From an uncultured Kineothrix sp. (lineage in GTDB: Bacteria > Bacillota > Clostridia > Lachnospirales > Lachnospiraceae), in the NCBI GenBank assembly GCA_910588855.1, contig CAJUSR010000007.1, positions 1 to 64,000 on the forward strand: DNA of 64,000 bases. Direction: 5' to 3'. Each line of letters starts with the position of its first letter. Within the stretch, counting starts at the first letter, position 1. This document shows positions 1 to 10,300 of the stretch, one piece after another. The position numbers and the translations under genes are program-made. The notes under the pieces were generated by a model that had not been told where the DNA came from, ran no database searches, and saw only the letters and a program-made list of their open reading frames with translations.

Positions 1-2
1 GA

Positions 3-890
3 ACTTCGTGGAAAGCGCAGATGAAATCTGATATGGACGATGCCATTCGTGAAGCGCACAGCTATGAAGATTTTATCAGCCGGATGCAGACAAAAGAATA
101 CGAGGTAAAAGGAGAAACTTTTGGAGACAATGCGCTGAAATATTTATCTTTTTCTGCTTCAGGGCAGACACGTTTTACACGTGTTACTGAAAAGAATTTC
201 GGTGTGGGATATACGAAAGAAGCCATTAGAGAGAGAATTGAAAAACGTATAATGTCACAGGAAAAAATTTCTGTAAAAAGGAAATTTCCCTTTCCAAAGC
301 GACCGGATGCAAAGCGGACTCTGATTGACACAGATAAAGAGAAATTTCAAGAGAATGGTGCGTTAAAACATTGGGCGGATATACAGAATTTAAAGATTGC
401 TGCGGCGAGTTATGCAGAGGGTGGTTCTGTGGAGGAACTGGAACGGAAAATTGTAGAGAAAAATGCCACAGCAAAAACAGCACGAAGTGAAATCGTAGAT
501 TTGGAACATGAGATGAAAGCGAAATCGGAAATTCTTAAATACGCGAAGCAGTATGTGGCAAACAGGAAATACCAGCGGGGATATGAGAAAGCAAAAGATC
601 AGGATGCTTATTTCCGTAGCCATGAAACACAGATTATTCTGTTTGGTGGCGCTGAAAATATGCTGAAGCGGTATGGGATAAAGACAACTTCGCTGGATGT
701 GGAAAAGATGCAGGCGGAATATGATACAATGGTGGTACAAAAAGCAAAATTGAAGAAAACATACCAAACGGCAGAAAAAGAGGTGGTTGAAGCGGAGAAG
801 CAGTTGAAGAATATAAGGCAGTATTTGGGGATTGAGAGAGATACACAGGAAGAGATAAAGCATCATAAAAAACAAGATATGAGTCTATAG
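3..890 (+). CDS. Relaxase / mobilization nuclease, C-terminal part (partial)
   Basis: The reading frame is open to the left window edge, so the first Met at 21 is internal; the residues just before it (TSWKAQ) fit a conserved relaxase stretch. What is visible is the region after the catalytic domain: a segment of the type 'SYEDFISRMQTKEYEVKG', then 'YLSFSASGQTRFTR' and 'YTKEAIRERI', followed by a Lys/Glu-rich coiled coil (about residues 120-280). This order is typical of MobA/VirD2-like relaxases of Firmicute integrative and mobilizable elements. The catalytic Tyr and His-triad lie outside the window. TnpV follows 18 bases downstream. The relaxase nicks oriT for conjugal transfer, so the gene marks the left part of the window as a transferable element. 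Whether the full gene is intact cannot be seen. Confidence 0.82.
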   Translation, partial: TSWKAQMKSDMDDAIREAHSYEDFISRMQTKEYEVKGETFGDNALKYLSFSASGQTRFTRVTEKNFGVGYTKEAIRERIEKRIMSQEKISVKRKFPFPKRPDAKRTLIDTDKEKFQENGALKHWADIQNLKIAAASYAEGGSVEELERKIVEKNATAKTARSEIVDLEHEMKAKSEILKYAKQYVANRKYQRGYEKAKDQDAYFRSHETQIILFGGAENMLKRYGIKTTSLDVEKMQAEYDTMVVQKAKLKKTYQTAEKEVVEAEKQLKNIRQYLGIERDTQEEIKHHKKQDMSL

Positions 891-908
891 GGAAGAGAGG
901 AAAAGATT

Positions 909-1262
909 ATGAATTTGACTTACGAAAAATGTGGAGATTATTTGATACCGAACTTAATTCCTGATCCGGAGCCAGAGGGGGAGTTGAGAAAGTTTGGATT
1001 GATGAGAAAATCTTACTTGGAGAACTATAGGAGAGGTATTTATTCGGGATTACTGTTATCAGGCGAATTGAAGAAACATTTGTTGATGATACAGGAACAG
1101 GCAGAGGAAAGATTTGACTTACTTGTGGAGCAGATGGCAAAACAGGAGGGAGTGACGGAGCAGTTAAAGGCACAGGATCAGATGCTTTGGGTGCGGAGAA
1201 TGAATAGCATTAGGGCGAGAGCGGAGGAGATTGTGAGGGAAGAAATTGTATTTAGATTATAA
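909..1262 (+). CDS. TnpV family transposon-encoded protein
   Basis: The 117-residue protein begins with the TnpV signature: 'LTYEKCGDYLIPNL', then a Gly-Arg-rich 'ELRKFGLMRKSYLENYRRGIY' type segment (residues 26-46) and a helical C-terminal half with 'EQMAKQEGVTEQLKAQDQM'. TnpV proteins are carried by Tn4451-like and other Clostridial mobile elements and their molecular role is unknown. A ribosome site (gaagagaggaaaag) precedes the ATG. It lies just after the relaxase, probably in the same transcript, and a hairpin with a T-run follows the stop. Confidence 0.85.
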   Translation: MNLTYEKCGDYLIPNLIPDPEPEGELRKFGLMRKSYLENYRRGIYSGLLLSGELKKHLLMIQEQAEERFDLLVEQMAKQEGVTEQLKAQDQMLWVRRMNSIRARAEEIVREEIVFRL

Positions 1263-1268
1263 GCTAAG

Positions 1269-1295
1269 AGAGCGTGGCATTTACCATGCTCTTTT
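1269..1295 (+). terminator. Rho-independent terminator after tnpV
   Basis: Arms AGAGCGTGG (1269-1277) and CCATGCTCT (1284-1292) pair with one G-U and are followed by TTTT. It separates the relaxase-tnpV transcript from the restriction-modification operon. Confidence 0.7.
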
Positions 1296-1369
1296 ATTGT
1301 AAAGAATGTAGTGGATACGTAATAAGTAGATAAGGATTGTAAAGAAAGATGGTAAGAAAAGGATATAAC

Positions 1370-1389
1370 TTTCGCATATATTTGCGAAA
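1370..1389. promoter_or_regulatory. Dyad operator upstream of the HTH regulator gene
   Basis: TTTCGCA and TGCGAAA form a perfect 7-bp inverted repeat separated by 6 bases. It lies 76 bases before the small HTH gene that heads the type I operon and directly follows a TATAAC-like -10 hexamer (1364-1369). An autoregulatory operator for that HTH protein is a plausible reading; binding is inferred. Confidence 0.5.
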
Positions 1390-1464
1390 ATGTATTGTGA
1401 TAATAAAACCAATATGTTAATATATTTTTGGATGATTTTGGTTGCTGTTACTTGGAGGATATAG

Positions 1465-1689
1465 ATGGCTGTTTCATATACTAAATTATGGAAGATACTG
1501 ATTGATAAAAAAATGAGCAAGGCAGACTTGCGTCGTGCGGCACATATTGCACCAAATACTATGACGAAACTTCGCAGAGATGAAGATGTATCTATGGAAG
1601 TATTGGGGCGCATTTGTCAGACCTTGAATAAAGATTTTGGCGATATTATGGAATATATTTCGGAAGAAAAGGAGGAGCCTGAATTATGA
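1465..1689 (+). CDS. Small Cro/C1-type (YozG-like) HTH regulator
   Basis: The 74-residue protein is almost entirely one helix-turn-helix domain: 'LWKILIDKKMSKADLRRAAHIAPNT' places the recognition helix at about residues 24-40, then 'LGRICQTLNKDFGDIMEYI'. This form is typical of the short XRE/HTH_26 regulators that often precede restriction genes. The start at 1465 has GGAGG (1454-1458) 6 bases upstream. Its stop overlaps the hsdR start in an ATGA arrangement, so the two are translationally coupled, and it probably times expression of the endonuclease. The dyad at 1370-1389 is the likely target. Confidence 0.85.
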   Translation: MAVSYTKLWKILIDKKMSKADLRRAAHIAPNTMTKLRRDEDVSMEVLGRICQTLNKDFGDIMEYISEEKEEPEL

Positions 1690-4436
1690 CACCGGAGGCA
1701 AATGCAAGAGAGAAAATTGATGCAAAGCTCGCCAAATCAGGTTGGGTAATTCAGGATATACGTCAAATTAATCCTATAGCATCTCTTGGAGTGGCAGTCA
1801 GGGAATATCCGACAAGTACTGGACCAGTGGACTATGTTCTTTTTATAGATGGGAGTCCGGTAGGGGTAATCGAATCGAAAAAGGATGATTTAGGGGAAAA
1901 TATTACTGTAACTGAAAGTCAGACAGAACGTTATGCAAACAGTACTTTAAAATATGTTAAAACGGACTATCAAATTCGTTTTGCGTATGAAGCGACGGGA
2001 ATACTTACAAGATTTACGGACTATAATGATAAAAAATATCGTTCCAGAGAAGTGTTTTCTTTTTTTCGACCGGAAACATTAAAGTATTTATTGGATCAAA
2101 CAGATACAATCCGAAATAATATGAAACACTTTCCAGAATTGGATATAGCTGGTTTTCGCAACTGTCAGATGAAAGCAATTAAAGAACTGGACAAGTCTTT
2201 TTCAGAAAACAGACCTAGGGCATTAGTACAGATGGCGACGGGTGCAGGAAAAACATTTACAGCCATAACTGCGGCATACCGTTTGTTAAAATATGCGAAA
2301 ATGAGAAGGATTCTTTTTTTGGTGGATACTAAAAGTCTTGGTGAACAAGCAGAAATGGAATTTCTTGCATATAAGCCAAATGATGATAACCGAATGTTTT
2401 CTAATTTATATGGTTTATGCAGATTAAAAACTTCGTATATTCCAGATGATGTGCAAGTTTGTATAAGTACGATTCAAAGAATGTATTCGATTTTAAAGGG
2501 GGAGGAGTTAGATGAATCGGCAGAAGAAGAATCGCCGTTCGAGAACCCTGTCGATACCGCGCAAGCCGTAAAAGAAGTTGTTTATAATGAAAAATATCCG
2601 CCGGAATTTTTTGATTGTATTATAGTGGATGAATGCCATCGGTCTATTTATAATGTTTGGAGTCAGGTGCTGGAATACTTTGATGCTTTTATCATTGGAC
2701 TTTCCGCAACGCCAGATAAGAGAACACTGGCATTTTTTCACCAGAATATGGTTAGTGAATATTCAAGGGAGCAGGCTATTGTTGATGGTGTCAATGTGGG
2801 GGAAGACATTTTTATTATAGAAACGGAAGTGAGTAGAAATGGCGCTCATTTAATGAAGCAACTTATTGAATACAGGAATCGTCTGTCAAGGGTAAAACGC
2901 TGGAAACAGCTGGATGAGGATATAGACTATGCGAAAACACAGCTTGACAGAGCGGTTGTAAATCCAAGTCAGATTCGTACTGTTATACAGACTTTTAAAG
3001 ATAATTTGCCAACAATGTTGTTTCCGGGGAGAAATGAAGTACCTAAAACACTTATCTTTGCAAAAACTGACAGTCATGCAGACGATATTGTTCAGATAGT
3101 CAGGGATGTTTTTGGCGAGGGAAATGAGTTCTGCCAGAAGATAACCTGCAAGGCGGAAAAACCGGAAACGATATTGAGCGCATTTAGGAACGGTTATAAT
3201 CCCCGTGTGGCAGTAACGGTTGATATGATTGCCACAGGTATAGATGTAAAGCCCATCGAATGTTTGATATTTATGCGCGATGTTAGGAGCAAAACTTATT
3301 TTGAGCAAATGAAAGGGCGGGGAACACGTTCATTGGGGAAAGATGATTTACAAAAAGTGACATGTTCTGCTTCGGGAAATAAGGATCATTTTGTGATTGT
3401 GGATGCAGTTGGTGTTACAAAATCAAAAAAGACAGATACGCGCCCATTAGAAAGTAAACCTACAGTAAGTATGAAAGAATTAATGCTGAATGTGGCGATG
3501 GGCGCTAAGGATGGAAAGACATTAACTTCTCTTGCAAATAGGATTATTCGTCTTAACAGCCAGATGACACAAAAGGAAAAAAATGAGTTTCAAGACATTG
3601 TCGGCAACTCGGCAGGAAATGTGGCGCAGCATTTATTAGATGCGTTTGATGATGATGTCATATCCAATAGAGCAGGTGTCAGTCTTTGGGAGAATAAAGA
3701 ATTAGAGGAAGAAGAAAAAATAAAAATGGAAGAAGCGAAACAGGAATTGATAAAAGAAGCTGTAATGCCATTTTATAATCCTGATATTCGAGATTTTATT
3801 GAAAACGTCAGAAGAAATCATGAACAGATTATAGATAGCGTAAACATAGATACTTTAATATTCGCGGGCTTTGATACAGAGCAGCAGGGGAATGCGGATA
3901 AAGTGCTTTCATCATTCAGAGAGTATATTGAAGAAAATAAGGCTGAAATTATTGCTTTGCAAATTATTTATGACCAAAAGTATCAAAAACGCCCTATGGT
4001 AATTGGACAGCTGAAAAAATTATATGAAAAGTTAAAAGCGAGGAATATTACAATAGGGCGTTTGTGGGAATGTTATTCCATTAAAAAAACGGAAAGCGTG
4101 AAACGTGGAAAAGTGGCGCAGCTTGCGGATCTTGTTTCCATGATTCGATTTGAAATGGGATATATAGACAAACTGGTACCTTTTGCAGAGCGTGTAGATT
4201 ATAATTTTATGCAGTGGACATTGAAACGCAATGCGGGAAATGTGCATTTTACAGATGAGCAAATGGATTGGCTTCGTCTGATAAAAGAACATATTGCAAT
4301 ATCATTGAGTATAGAAACAGAAGATTTGGAGCTTAGTCCCTTTGATAGAAAAGGCGGATTAGGCAGATTTTATGATGTGTTTGGTGATCAGTACGAAGAA
4401 ATTCTGATGGAGATGAATGTGGAGCTAGTGGCATAA
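1686..4436 (+). CDS. hsdR: Type I restriction enzyme, R (endonuclease/translocase) subunit
   Basis: The 916-residue protein has the full HsdR layout. At the N-terminus is a PD-(D/E)xK nuclease core with Asp49, Glu63 and Lys65 (GPVDYVLF then GVIESKK). Next is a superfamily 2 helicase motor: Walker A ATGAGKT near residue 185, DEAD-type box VDECHR, SATPDKRT, and the motif V/VI region IATGIDVKP with QMKGRGTRS. The tail resembles the EcoEI R C-terminal domain. With HsdM and HsdS it forms the complex that translocates and cuts DNA lacking the cognate methylation. The length is normal and no lesion is seen. It is translationally coupled to the HTH gene and followed after 15 bases by a small ORF. Because hsdM and hsdS are both interrupted, this subunit may at present be without a partner. 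Confidence 0.95.
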   Translation: MTPEANAREKIDAKLAKSGWVIQDIRQINPIASLGVAVREYPTSTGPVDYVLFIDGSPVGVIESKKDDLGENITVTESQTERYANSTLKYVKTDYQIRFAYEATGILTRFTDYNDKKYRSREVFSFFRPETLKYLLDQTDTIRNNMKHFPELDIAGFRNCQMKAIKELDKSFSENRPRALVQMATGAGKTFTAITAAYRLLKYAKMRRILFLVDTKSLGEQAEMEFLAYKPNDDNRMFSNLYGLCRLKTSYIPDDVQVCISTIQRMYSILKGEELDESAEEESPFENPVDTAQAVKEVVYNEKYPPEFFDCIIVDECHRSIYNVWSQVLEYFDAFIIGLSATPDKRTLAFFHQNMVSEYSREQAIVDGVNVGEDIFIIETEVSRNGAHLMKQLIEYRNRLSRVKRWKQLDEDIDYAKTQLDRAVVNPSQIRTVIQTFKDNLPTMLFPGRNEVPKTLIFAKTDSHADDIVQIVRDVFGEGNEFCQKITCKAEKPETILSAFRNGYNPRVAVTVDMIATGIDVKPIECLIFMRDVRSKTYFEQMKGRGTRSLGKDDLQKVTCSASGNKDHFVIVDAVGVTKSKKTDTRPLESKPTVSMKELMLNVAMGAKDGKTLTSLANRIIRLNSQMTQKEKNEFQDIVGNSAGNVAQHLLDAFDDDVISNRAGVSLWENKELEEEEKIKMEEAKQELIKEAVMPFYNPDIRDFIENVRRNHEQIIDSVNIDTLIFAGFDTEQQGNADKVLSSFREYIEENKAEIIALQIIYDQKYQKRPMVIGQLKKLYEKLKARNITIGRLWECYSIKKTESVKRGKVAQLADLVSMIRFEMGYIDKLVPFAERVDYNFMQWTLKRNAGNVHFTDEQMDWLRLIKEHIAISLSIETEDLELSPFDRKGGLGRFYDVFGDQYEEILMEMNVELVA

Positions 4437-4451
4437 GGGAGGAGATAAGAT

Positions 4452-4667
4452 ATGACATACTATAATTTATTTTGCTTTGCAAAATTATATGCGGTGGCAA
4501 CAGGATTGGACAAACAATCTTCGCTATCGAAGGCAGAAATAGATGCGGCAAGTGAGGCACTAAAAGCTATAGCTGATAGCTGCAATAATTTAACTCAGGA
4601 ACAAAAAGATTGGTATAAAATGATAGTGGATTTCTGCAAAGAACAGACGGAGAGACATAATGGATGA
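4452..4667 (+). CDS. Small hypothetical protein inside the type I RM locus
   Basis: A 71-residue protein of unknown function lies between hsdR and hsdS. It has a good ribosome site (gggaggagataag) and overlaps the hsdS start by 8 bases. It is predicted to be helical, with two helices around residues 4-18 and 27-45 and a charged end. The sequence shows no motif I recognise. Its conserved position in the coupled operon suggests a role linked to complex assembly or control, but that is inference only. Confidence 0.6.
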   Translation: MTYYNLFCFAKLYAVATGLDKQSSLSKAEIDAASEALKAIADSCNNLTQEQKDWYKMIVDFCKEQTERHNG

Positions 4668-5220
4668 TTGGAATACTTATGAACTAGGTGAGTTGCTTTT
4701 GTATGAGCAACCATCAAAATACATTGTAAAATCAACAGATTATGATAATTCTTATGCAACCCCTGTTTTGACAGCAGGAAAATCCTTCATTTTGGGATAT
4801 ACGAATGAAGCAGATGGAATATATCCTCAAGAGAGGCTTCCTGTAATTATTTTTGATGATTTTACAACAAGCAGCAAATATGTAGATTTTTCCTTTAAAG
4901 TGAAGTCTTCTGCAATGAAAATACTGAAACCTAATACCAATTTGGTGTTGCCGAAATACATTTTTTATAGAATGCAGATAATTCAGTTTGATCATAGTAC
5001 GCATAAAAGGTATTGGATTCAGCAATATTCAAAGTTGAAAGTTGCTATACCAGATATGGTTGAGCAAAGGAAAGTGGTGGGGAAAATCGAAGAAAGACTT
5101 TCTCAGCTTGATAATGGAGAACAGATATTGCACAAAACAAAAAGGCAAATAGATTTTTATCGTCAGTCTGTGTTAAAAGCTGCTTTTAGTGAGGTATCAA
5201 ATGGAAAAAAAGTACTATAA
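4660..5220 (+). CDS. hsdS: Type I RM specificity subunit, N-terminal half (TRD1)
   Basis: The 186-residue product matches one half of an HsdS subunit. It holds one target recognition domain starting at 'DDWNTYELGEL', followed by a helical conserved region 'IPDMVEQRKVVGKIEERLSQLD' and 'FYRQSVLKAAFSE', the spacer that usually leads into a second recognition domain. Reading stops after GKKVL. The next frame continues at once with the expected second half (5220-5798). A run of seven A (5205-5211) sits exactly at the junction, and one extra A would join both halves. Half-size HsdS proteins can also act as dimers, so this could be a functional two-gene form. The start overlaps the previous small ORF. 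Confidence 0.88.
   Translation: MDDWNTYELGELLLYEQPSKYIVKSTDYDNSYATPVLTAGKSFILGYTNEADGIYPQERLPVIIFDDFTTSSKYVDFSFKVKSSAMKILKPNTNLVLPKYIFYRMQIIQFDHSTHKRYWIQQYSKLKVAIPDMVEQRKVVGKIEERLSQLDNGEQILHKTKRQIDFYRQSVLKAAFSEVSNGKKVL
5205..5211 (+). repeat. A7 homopolymer at the hsdS frame break
   Basis: Seven consecutive A follow GG at the end of the first hsdS half. With seven A the frame ends at TAA (5218-5220). With eight A the frame would continue as ...SNGKKSTIMTVCDRVV into the second half. Homopolymers of this kind are known sites of slipped-strand phase variation and of polymerase or ribosome slippage, and also of assembly errors. Confidence 0.6.
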
Positions 5221-5798
5221 TGACAGTATGTGACAGGGTTGTTGATTGTCCGCATTCAACACCTAAATGGGTAGAAAGCGGGAAATTGTGTCTACGTACT
5301 ACAAATTTTAAAAGAGGATATTTAGATTTAAGTGAAAAAAATTATGTTTCAAATGAGACTTTCGATGTCAGAAATAAAAGATTAGTACCGAAGTCGGGGG
5401 ATATTCTCTTTAGCAGGGAAGGCGCTATATTAGGAATTGCGTGTATTATTCCAGAGAAAATAGAAGCATGTTTAGGGCAACGTATGATGTTGTTGAGAAC
5501 TAATAACAGCATAAATAATAAATTTTTAATGTATTACTTGAATTCTCCAATGATGAATAAGTTAGTCAGGCAGAATATAGGCGGAACAGCTTCACCACAT
5601 ATAAATGTAGGTGATATCAAAGAGTTTCTAATTCCTACACCAGATATATCAAGTCAATTAGCAATAGTAGAAGGAATTGAATCAAGACTGTCTGTTTGTG
5701 ACAATATTGAAAAAACTGTAGAATTCGCTTTGCAAGGGACAGAAGCTATGCGTCAAAGCATATTAAAAAATGCATTTGAAGGGAGAATACAATCATGA
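5220..5798 (+). CDS. hsdS: Type I RM specificity subunit, C-terminal half (TRD2)
   Basis: This 192-residue ORF contains the second target recognition domain (CDRVVDCPHSTPKW, then GDILFSREGAILGIA and NIGGTASPHINVGDIKEF) and the terminal helical repeat 'ISSQLAIVEGIESRLSVCDNIE' with 'AMRQSILKNAFEGRI'. It starts at an ATG that overlaps the stop of the first half (TAATG), which permits coupled translation as a separate protein. The equivalent start of the domain, 'WKKSTIM', lies partly upstream of this ATG, which supports an original fused hsdS. Its end overlaps hsdM by 4 bases. Confidence 0.88.
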   Translation: MTVCDRVVDCPHSTPKWVESGKLCLRTTNFKRGYLDLSEKNYVSNETFDVRNKRLVPKSGDILFSREGAILGIACIIPEKIEACLGQRMMLLRTNNSINNKFLMYYLNSPMMNKLVRQNIGGTASPHINVGDIKEFLIPTPDISSQLAIVEGIESRLSVCDNIEKTVEFALQGTEAMRQSILKNAFEGRIQS

Positions 5799-7291
5799 GT
5801 GATAATTCATCAACCATAATCTCAAAAGTTTGGGGAATGTGTGATCCTTTACGTGATGATGGAGTTTCTTATGGTGACTACTTGGAGCAGTTGACTTATT
5901 TGATTTTCCTTAAAATGTCAGATGAATATACTAAGCCGCCCTATAAAAAAGAAACGGGTATTCCCAAAGGCTATAATTGGTCAGATATGAATACATTGAC
6001 AGGTGCGGATTTAGAAAACCAATATAAGAAAACACTTGAGAAACTTGGGGAGAAAGGCGGAATCCTTGGACAGATTTTTAAGGGCGCTGTAAATAAAGTC
6101 AGCAATACAGCCATTTTATACCGCATTGTTCGGATGATAGACAAGGAAAAATGGGTATTCATGGCATCAGACGTTAAGGGTGAAATCTATGAGGGATTGT
6201 TACAGAAAAATGCAGAGGATGTAAAATCTGGTGCAGGACAATATTTTACTCCAAGACCGATTATCAGGGCAATGGTGCGATGTGTACGACCCAAACCGAT
6301 GAAGACAATAGCGGATCCTTGTTGCGGCAGTGGTGGATTTTTCTTGGCAGCACAGGATTATATTGCTAATCCGGATAATTATACTCTTGACAGAGAACAA
6401 AAAGAATTTTTGAAAAATCACACATTTTATGGAAATGAACTTGTTGCCACAACATTTAAAATGGCATTAATGAATCTGTATCTTCATAACATTGGAGATA
6501 TTTATGGAAAAGTTCCGATAGTGCATGGTGATTCTCTTTTGACTGATCCTGGATATAGAGTGGATTATGTTTTGACGAATCCGCCTTTTGGAAAAAAATC
6601 ATCTTTAGTGTTTACGAATGAAGATGGGGAACAGGAGGGAGAGGATTTAATTTATAACAGACAGGATTTTTGGACGACCAGTTCTAACAAACAATTAAAT
6701 TTTGTCCAACATATCAATACGATTTTAAATGCGACAGGAAAGGCAGCGGTAGTAGTTCCTGATAATGTATTGTTTGAAGGTGGGGCGGGTGAGGTAATCC
6801 GCAGAAATTTATTGCAGACGACTGATTTACATACCATTTTGCGGCTTCCAACAGGTATTTTTTATAAGCAGGGCGTAAAGGCAAATGTTATTTTCTTTGA
6901 TAAGCGTCCGGCAAGCGCATTAACACAGACCAAAGATGTTTGGATATACGATTTTCGTACCAATATGCACTTTACTTTAAGACAGAATCCAATGACAGAT
7001 CGAGATTTAGAGGATTTCATATCATGCTATAATCCCCAAAACCGCTATGAGCGTAAAGAAACTTACTCGGAAAAAAATCCAGAGGGGCGTTGACGTAGAT
7101 TTAGTGCAGATGACATTTTAAAACGGGATAAGACAAGCTTAGATATTTTTTGGCTGAAAGACAAATCACTTGCGGATTTGGACAATCTTCCAGATCCGGA
7201 TGAACTTGCAGACGATATTATAGAGAACTTGGAAAGTGCATTGGAAAGCTTTAAAGAGTTGAAGCAACAGTTAGAAAAAAATAAAAATTAG
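5795..7291 (+). pseudogene. hsdM: Type I RM methyltransferase subunit with in-frame TGA
   Basis: The frame encodes an N6-adenine methyltransferase: helical N-terminal domain, SAM-binding motif ADPCCGSGGF near residue 175, catalytic NPPF motif near 263, and 'VVPDNVLFEGGAGEVIRR'. Translation stops at TGA 7091-7093 after NPEGR (432 residues). The same frame then continues to TAG at 7289-7291 with a normal HsdM tail (RRFSADDILKRDKTSLDIFW, KDKSLADLDNLPDPDELA). Family members have Trp at the stop position (GRW), so this is most simply TGG changed to TGA. The lost 65 residues belong to the helical region that contacts HsdS, so a stable complex is doubtful unless the stop is read through. Intact length would be 498 residues. 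Confidence 0.9.
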
Positions 7292-7321
7292 AGAGAACGA
7301 GTTTGTGAGGTGTTTTGATAA

Positions 7322-10300
7322 ATGAAAATGCTGATGATTTCAGATTTACATATAAATGACTGCTCGGAGCCTTATCTTAAAGAAATTTATCATAGAATTG
7401 ATAGAATGATAAAAGTAATTTTCGGACAAATAGATCCTATGGAATTGTTGATTGTAGTAATGTGTGGTGATGTTGTAGATGGTGGAAAAAAGAAATACTT
7501 TAAAAGCGCACAGAAGATATTTAATTACATTAAGGATAATATTAAGGATAATATTAAGGATAATGTCCAAAAAGAGAGAATAGAATTTGTTATGGTTCCG
7601 GGCAATCATGACATGTGTGATAATAGTTTTTGCGCTTTTGATGAGTTTAATAAAAAATACTGTAAGGATGTTATAGGCATATTTGAAACAGATAGCTGCT
7701 GCGTGAAAAGCATTGAAAACTTTAACTTCATTTTGGCTAATTCAACATATCATAAAGACTACAATTATGGAAAAGTAGATTTTGATGCAATTGAAAAAAG
7801 TGCAAATCCACTTTTGGATAATATTTTGGTTACACATCATAGTACAGTGAGCGAAGATGATAATGATATTGCTAGTATCCGAAATGTTTCAAGATTAATC
7901 AGTGTAATCAATAGGAAAAACATTAGATATCATTTTCATGGGCATACACATGGAACTTTGTGGACGAGAATAGGAAATGAAGGCTATTCGTTAGGTGTAG
8001 GTGCAATGTTTTTTAAGGCAGAGGAGATGGTAAGCCAGTTTCATTTGATAACAATTAAAGGAAATAGAATTGTTAAAATTGTAAATTATATGTATCTGAT
8101 TGATCGCGATAAATATATATCCGATTTAATTTATGAGGAAAAAGATATTGATATAAATGAAGAAGTTTTTATTCAAGAGAAGTATATATTGAAACTTAAG
8201 CATCCGAAAAATTATATATCTCGCAAGGTTGGACCGTTTGACATTGTGCAGAGAGGCGGGATTAGCCTAGTCTATAATATGGAACAGATAAAATCCCTTT
8301 ATGATTTGTTGTCTGAAAAGGAACGAATTGTTTTAATCGGGGAAGCAGGTTCCGGAAAATCATATGAACTTCAAAATTTGGCGTATTTGATAGCACAATC
8401 TAAGAAAGCGTATCCGATATTTGTCAAATTAAACGCTTATGTGAATGAAACGATTGAGGAATTGATTTGTGCGGAGATAGGAGATGAGCATAAAGCTCCT
8501 ATGGTTTTAATTTTTGATGGATTTGACGAAATAGAGGAACAGAATCTAAATAGTTTTGCGAGGAGAATAAATACCTTTGTTAAGAAAAATTCTGAACAAA
8601 AAATTGTGATATCAACCAGAAATAATTTTTATAGAAATGCTTTAGAGAAAACGAAGGCAGGTACTTTTTATGATTTTTATGAGTGTTCCTTGTGCCCGTT
8701 GAGTAATGCAGACATAGATAAGTATTTGAAAAGTATTGAGATTGAAAGCGATTTGTTTTTGGATGAAGCAAAAAATAAAAATTTGAAGGAACAAATTTAC
8801 TCCCCTTTTTATTTGGTACAATTGTCAAAATTATTTAAAAATACCGGAAATCTGCAAGAAATTGATCAATTGATGAGAGAACTCATTGCTTGCAGTTTTG
8901 AGCAGGATAAAAATAAGTATATTAACACAAGGGATATTGAAAGCTGTAAGAGAGAAGTCATAAAGAGTTTAGAGTTTTTGGCATTTGCGATGCAATGCAT
9001 GAGAAAAACATCACTTTCTTTAAAAGAGTATCAGGAGCTGATAAGCAGGGGCGAAAGAGAAATTATAAAATATTGCGGAGTTCTGAAACAGAATAACAAA
9101 GGACAATACGAATTTGAACATAATAATTTTAGAGAATATTTGGCAGCAGAATACATAAAGGATATTCCGCTGGATAAAGTTATTGATTTAGTCACGTATA
9201 AAGAAAACAAAAACAGAATAAAAGCTTCATGGATGAATGTGCTGTCATTTGCGGTTATGATTTATCCAAAACAAGAATTGTTTGATTGGATTGTAAAAAC
9301 AGAACCTTCCATTGTGGTCAAGTTTGAGTCTTGCAGACTAAGTGAAAACATTAAAACCAGTATTTTTTGCAGCATAATGGAAAGATATAAAAATGATAAT
9401 GTTTGGATATCAAGGGATAGGAATAGCGAGGAGGATTTAGCTAAATTCGGACAAACAGAAAAAAGCATTTTGTATTTGCTGGAGGAGATACAGAAACCTT
9501 GTCATTTCCGCTCACAGTCAAACGCAATTCATATAATTGGACAAATGACAGATTATTTTGGAAAAATGAAAAAAGTAAGGGCTGTCTTATTAGACTGTTG
9601 CTTTAATGAGAGTACAAGAAGTTATGAGATTGCAGCGGCTATTACGGCATTAACCAATTCTATTTTATATGATAAAGAAGATGCACAGAAGTTGTTAGAT
9701 TTTTTTGATGGGAATTATGATTCCGATATTCGCAGAGCCTTATATTATTATATTTTCGAAAATGGATTGCAGGATGATGCAATTGATTTTGTATTGGATG
9801 GTATGAAGGATTTGGATTATTATGATACGGCAACTTATGGAATGCGAAGAGGCACCGAGGATATTCTTGCGTCTTTAGAGAAATATGAATCCATTAAGAA
9901 AGTTTTGGATTTTCTTTTAGAAAAAGCAGACTCCCATTCGACAATGAAATTATTTAAGCATTTGTTGGAAGGGCTGTTTATAAAGGCTGAAACATTTTTT
10001 AAAGAAGGGAAGCAGGATATCCTTCCATGTGTCCAAAAGATATTTTGGAAGGCATCTATTACCTATGAAACTGATATTATGCAAAATGCAAGGGGTTTCC
10101 TGGTAAATACGGAGCAGATTTTTTCAACATATGAGTGGATATTACAACAGCCATATAATATTTACAGTGAATGCATTTTAGAAAATATTATGGATGAGAA
10201 ATGTATAGATGATTTTGCAGAAAAGTATAAGAACAATTCGCTTCAAAATAAAGAAGTGTTTATTTCTTTCGTAAGAAGAAGCAAGAAAGATAGTTATAGA

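Noticed and set aside
7091..7093. UGA recoded as Trp (alternative genetic code)
   Set aside because: TGA ends many intact genes here, TGG is used normally for Trp, and another island gene has a TAG lesion, so mutation is simpler.
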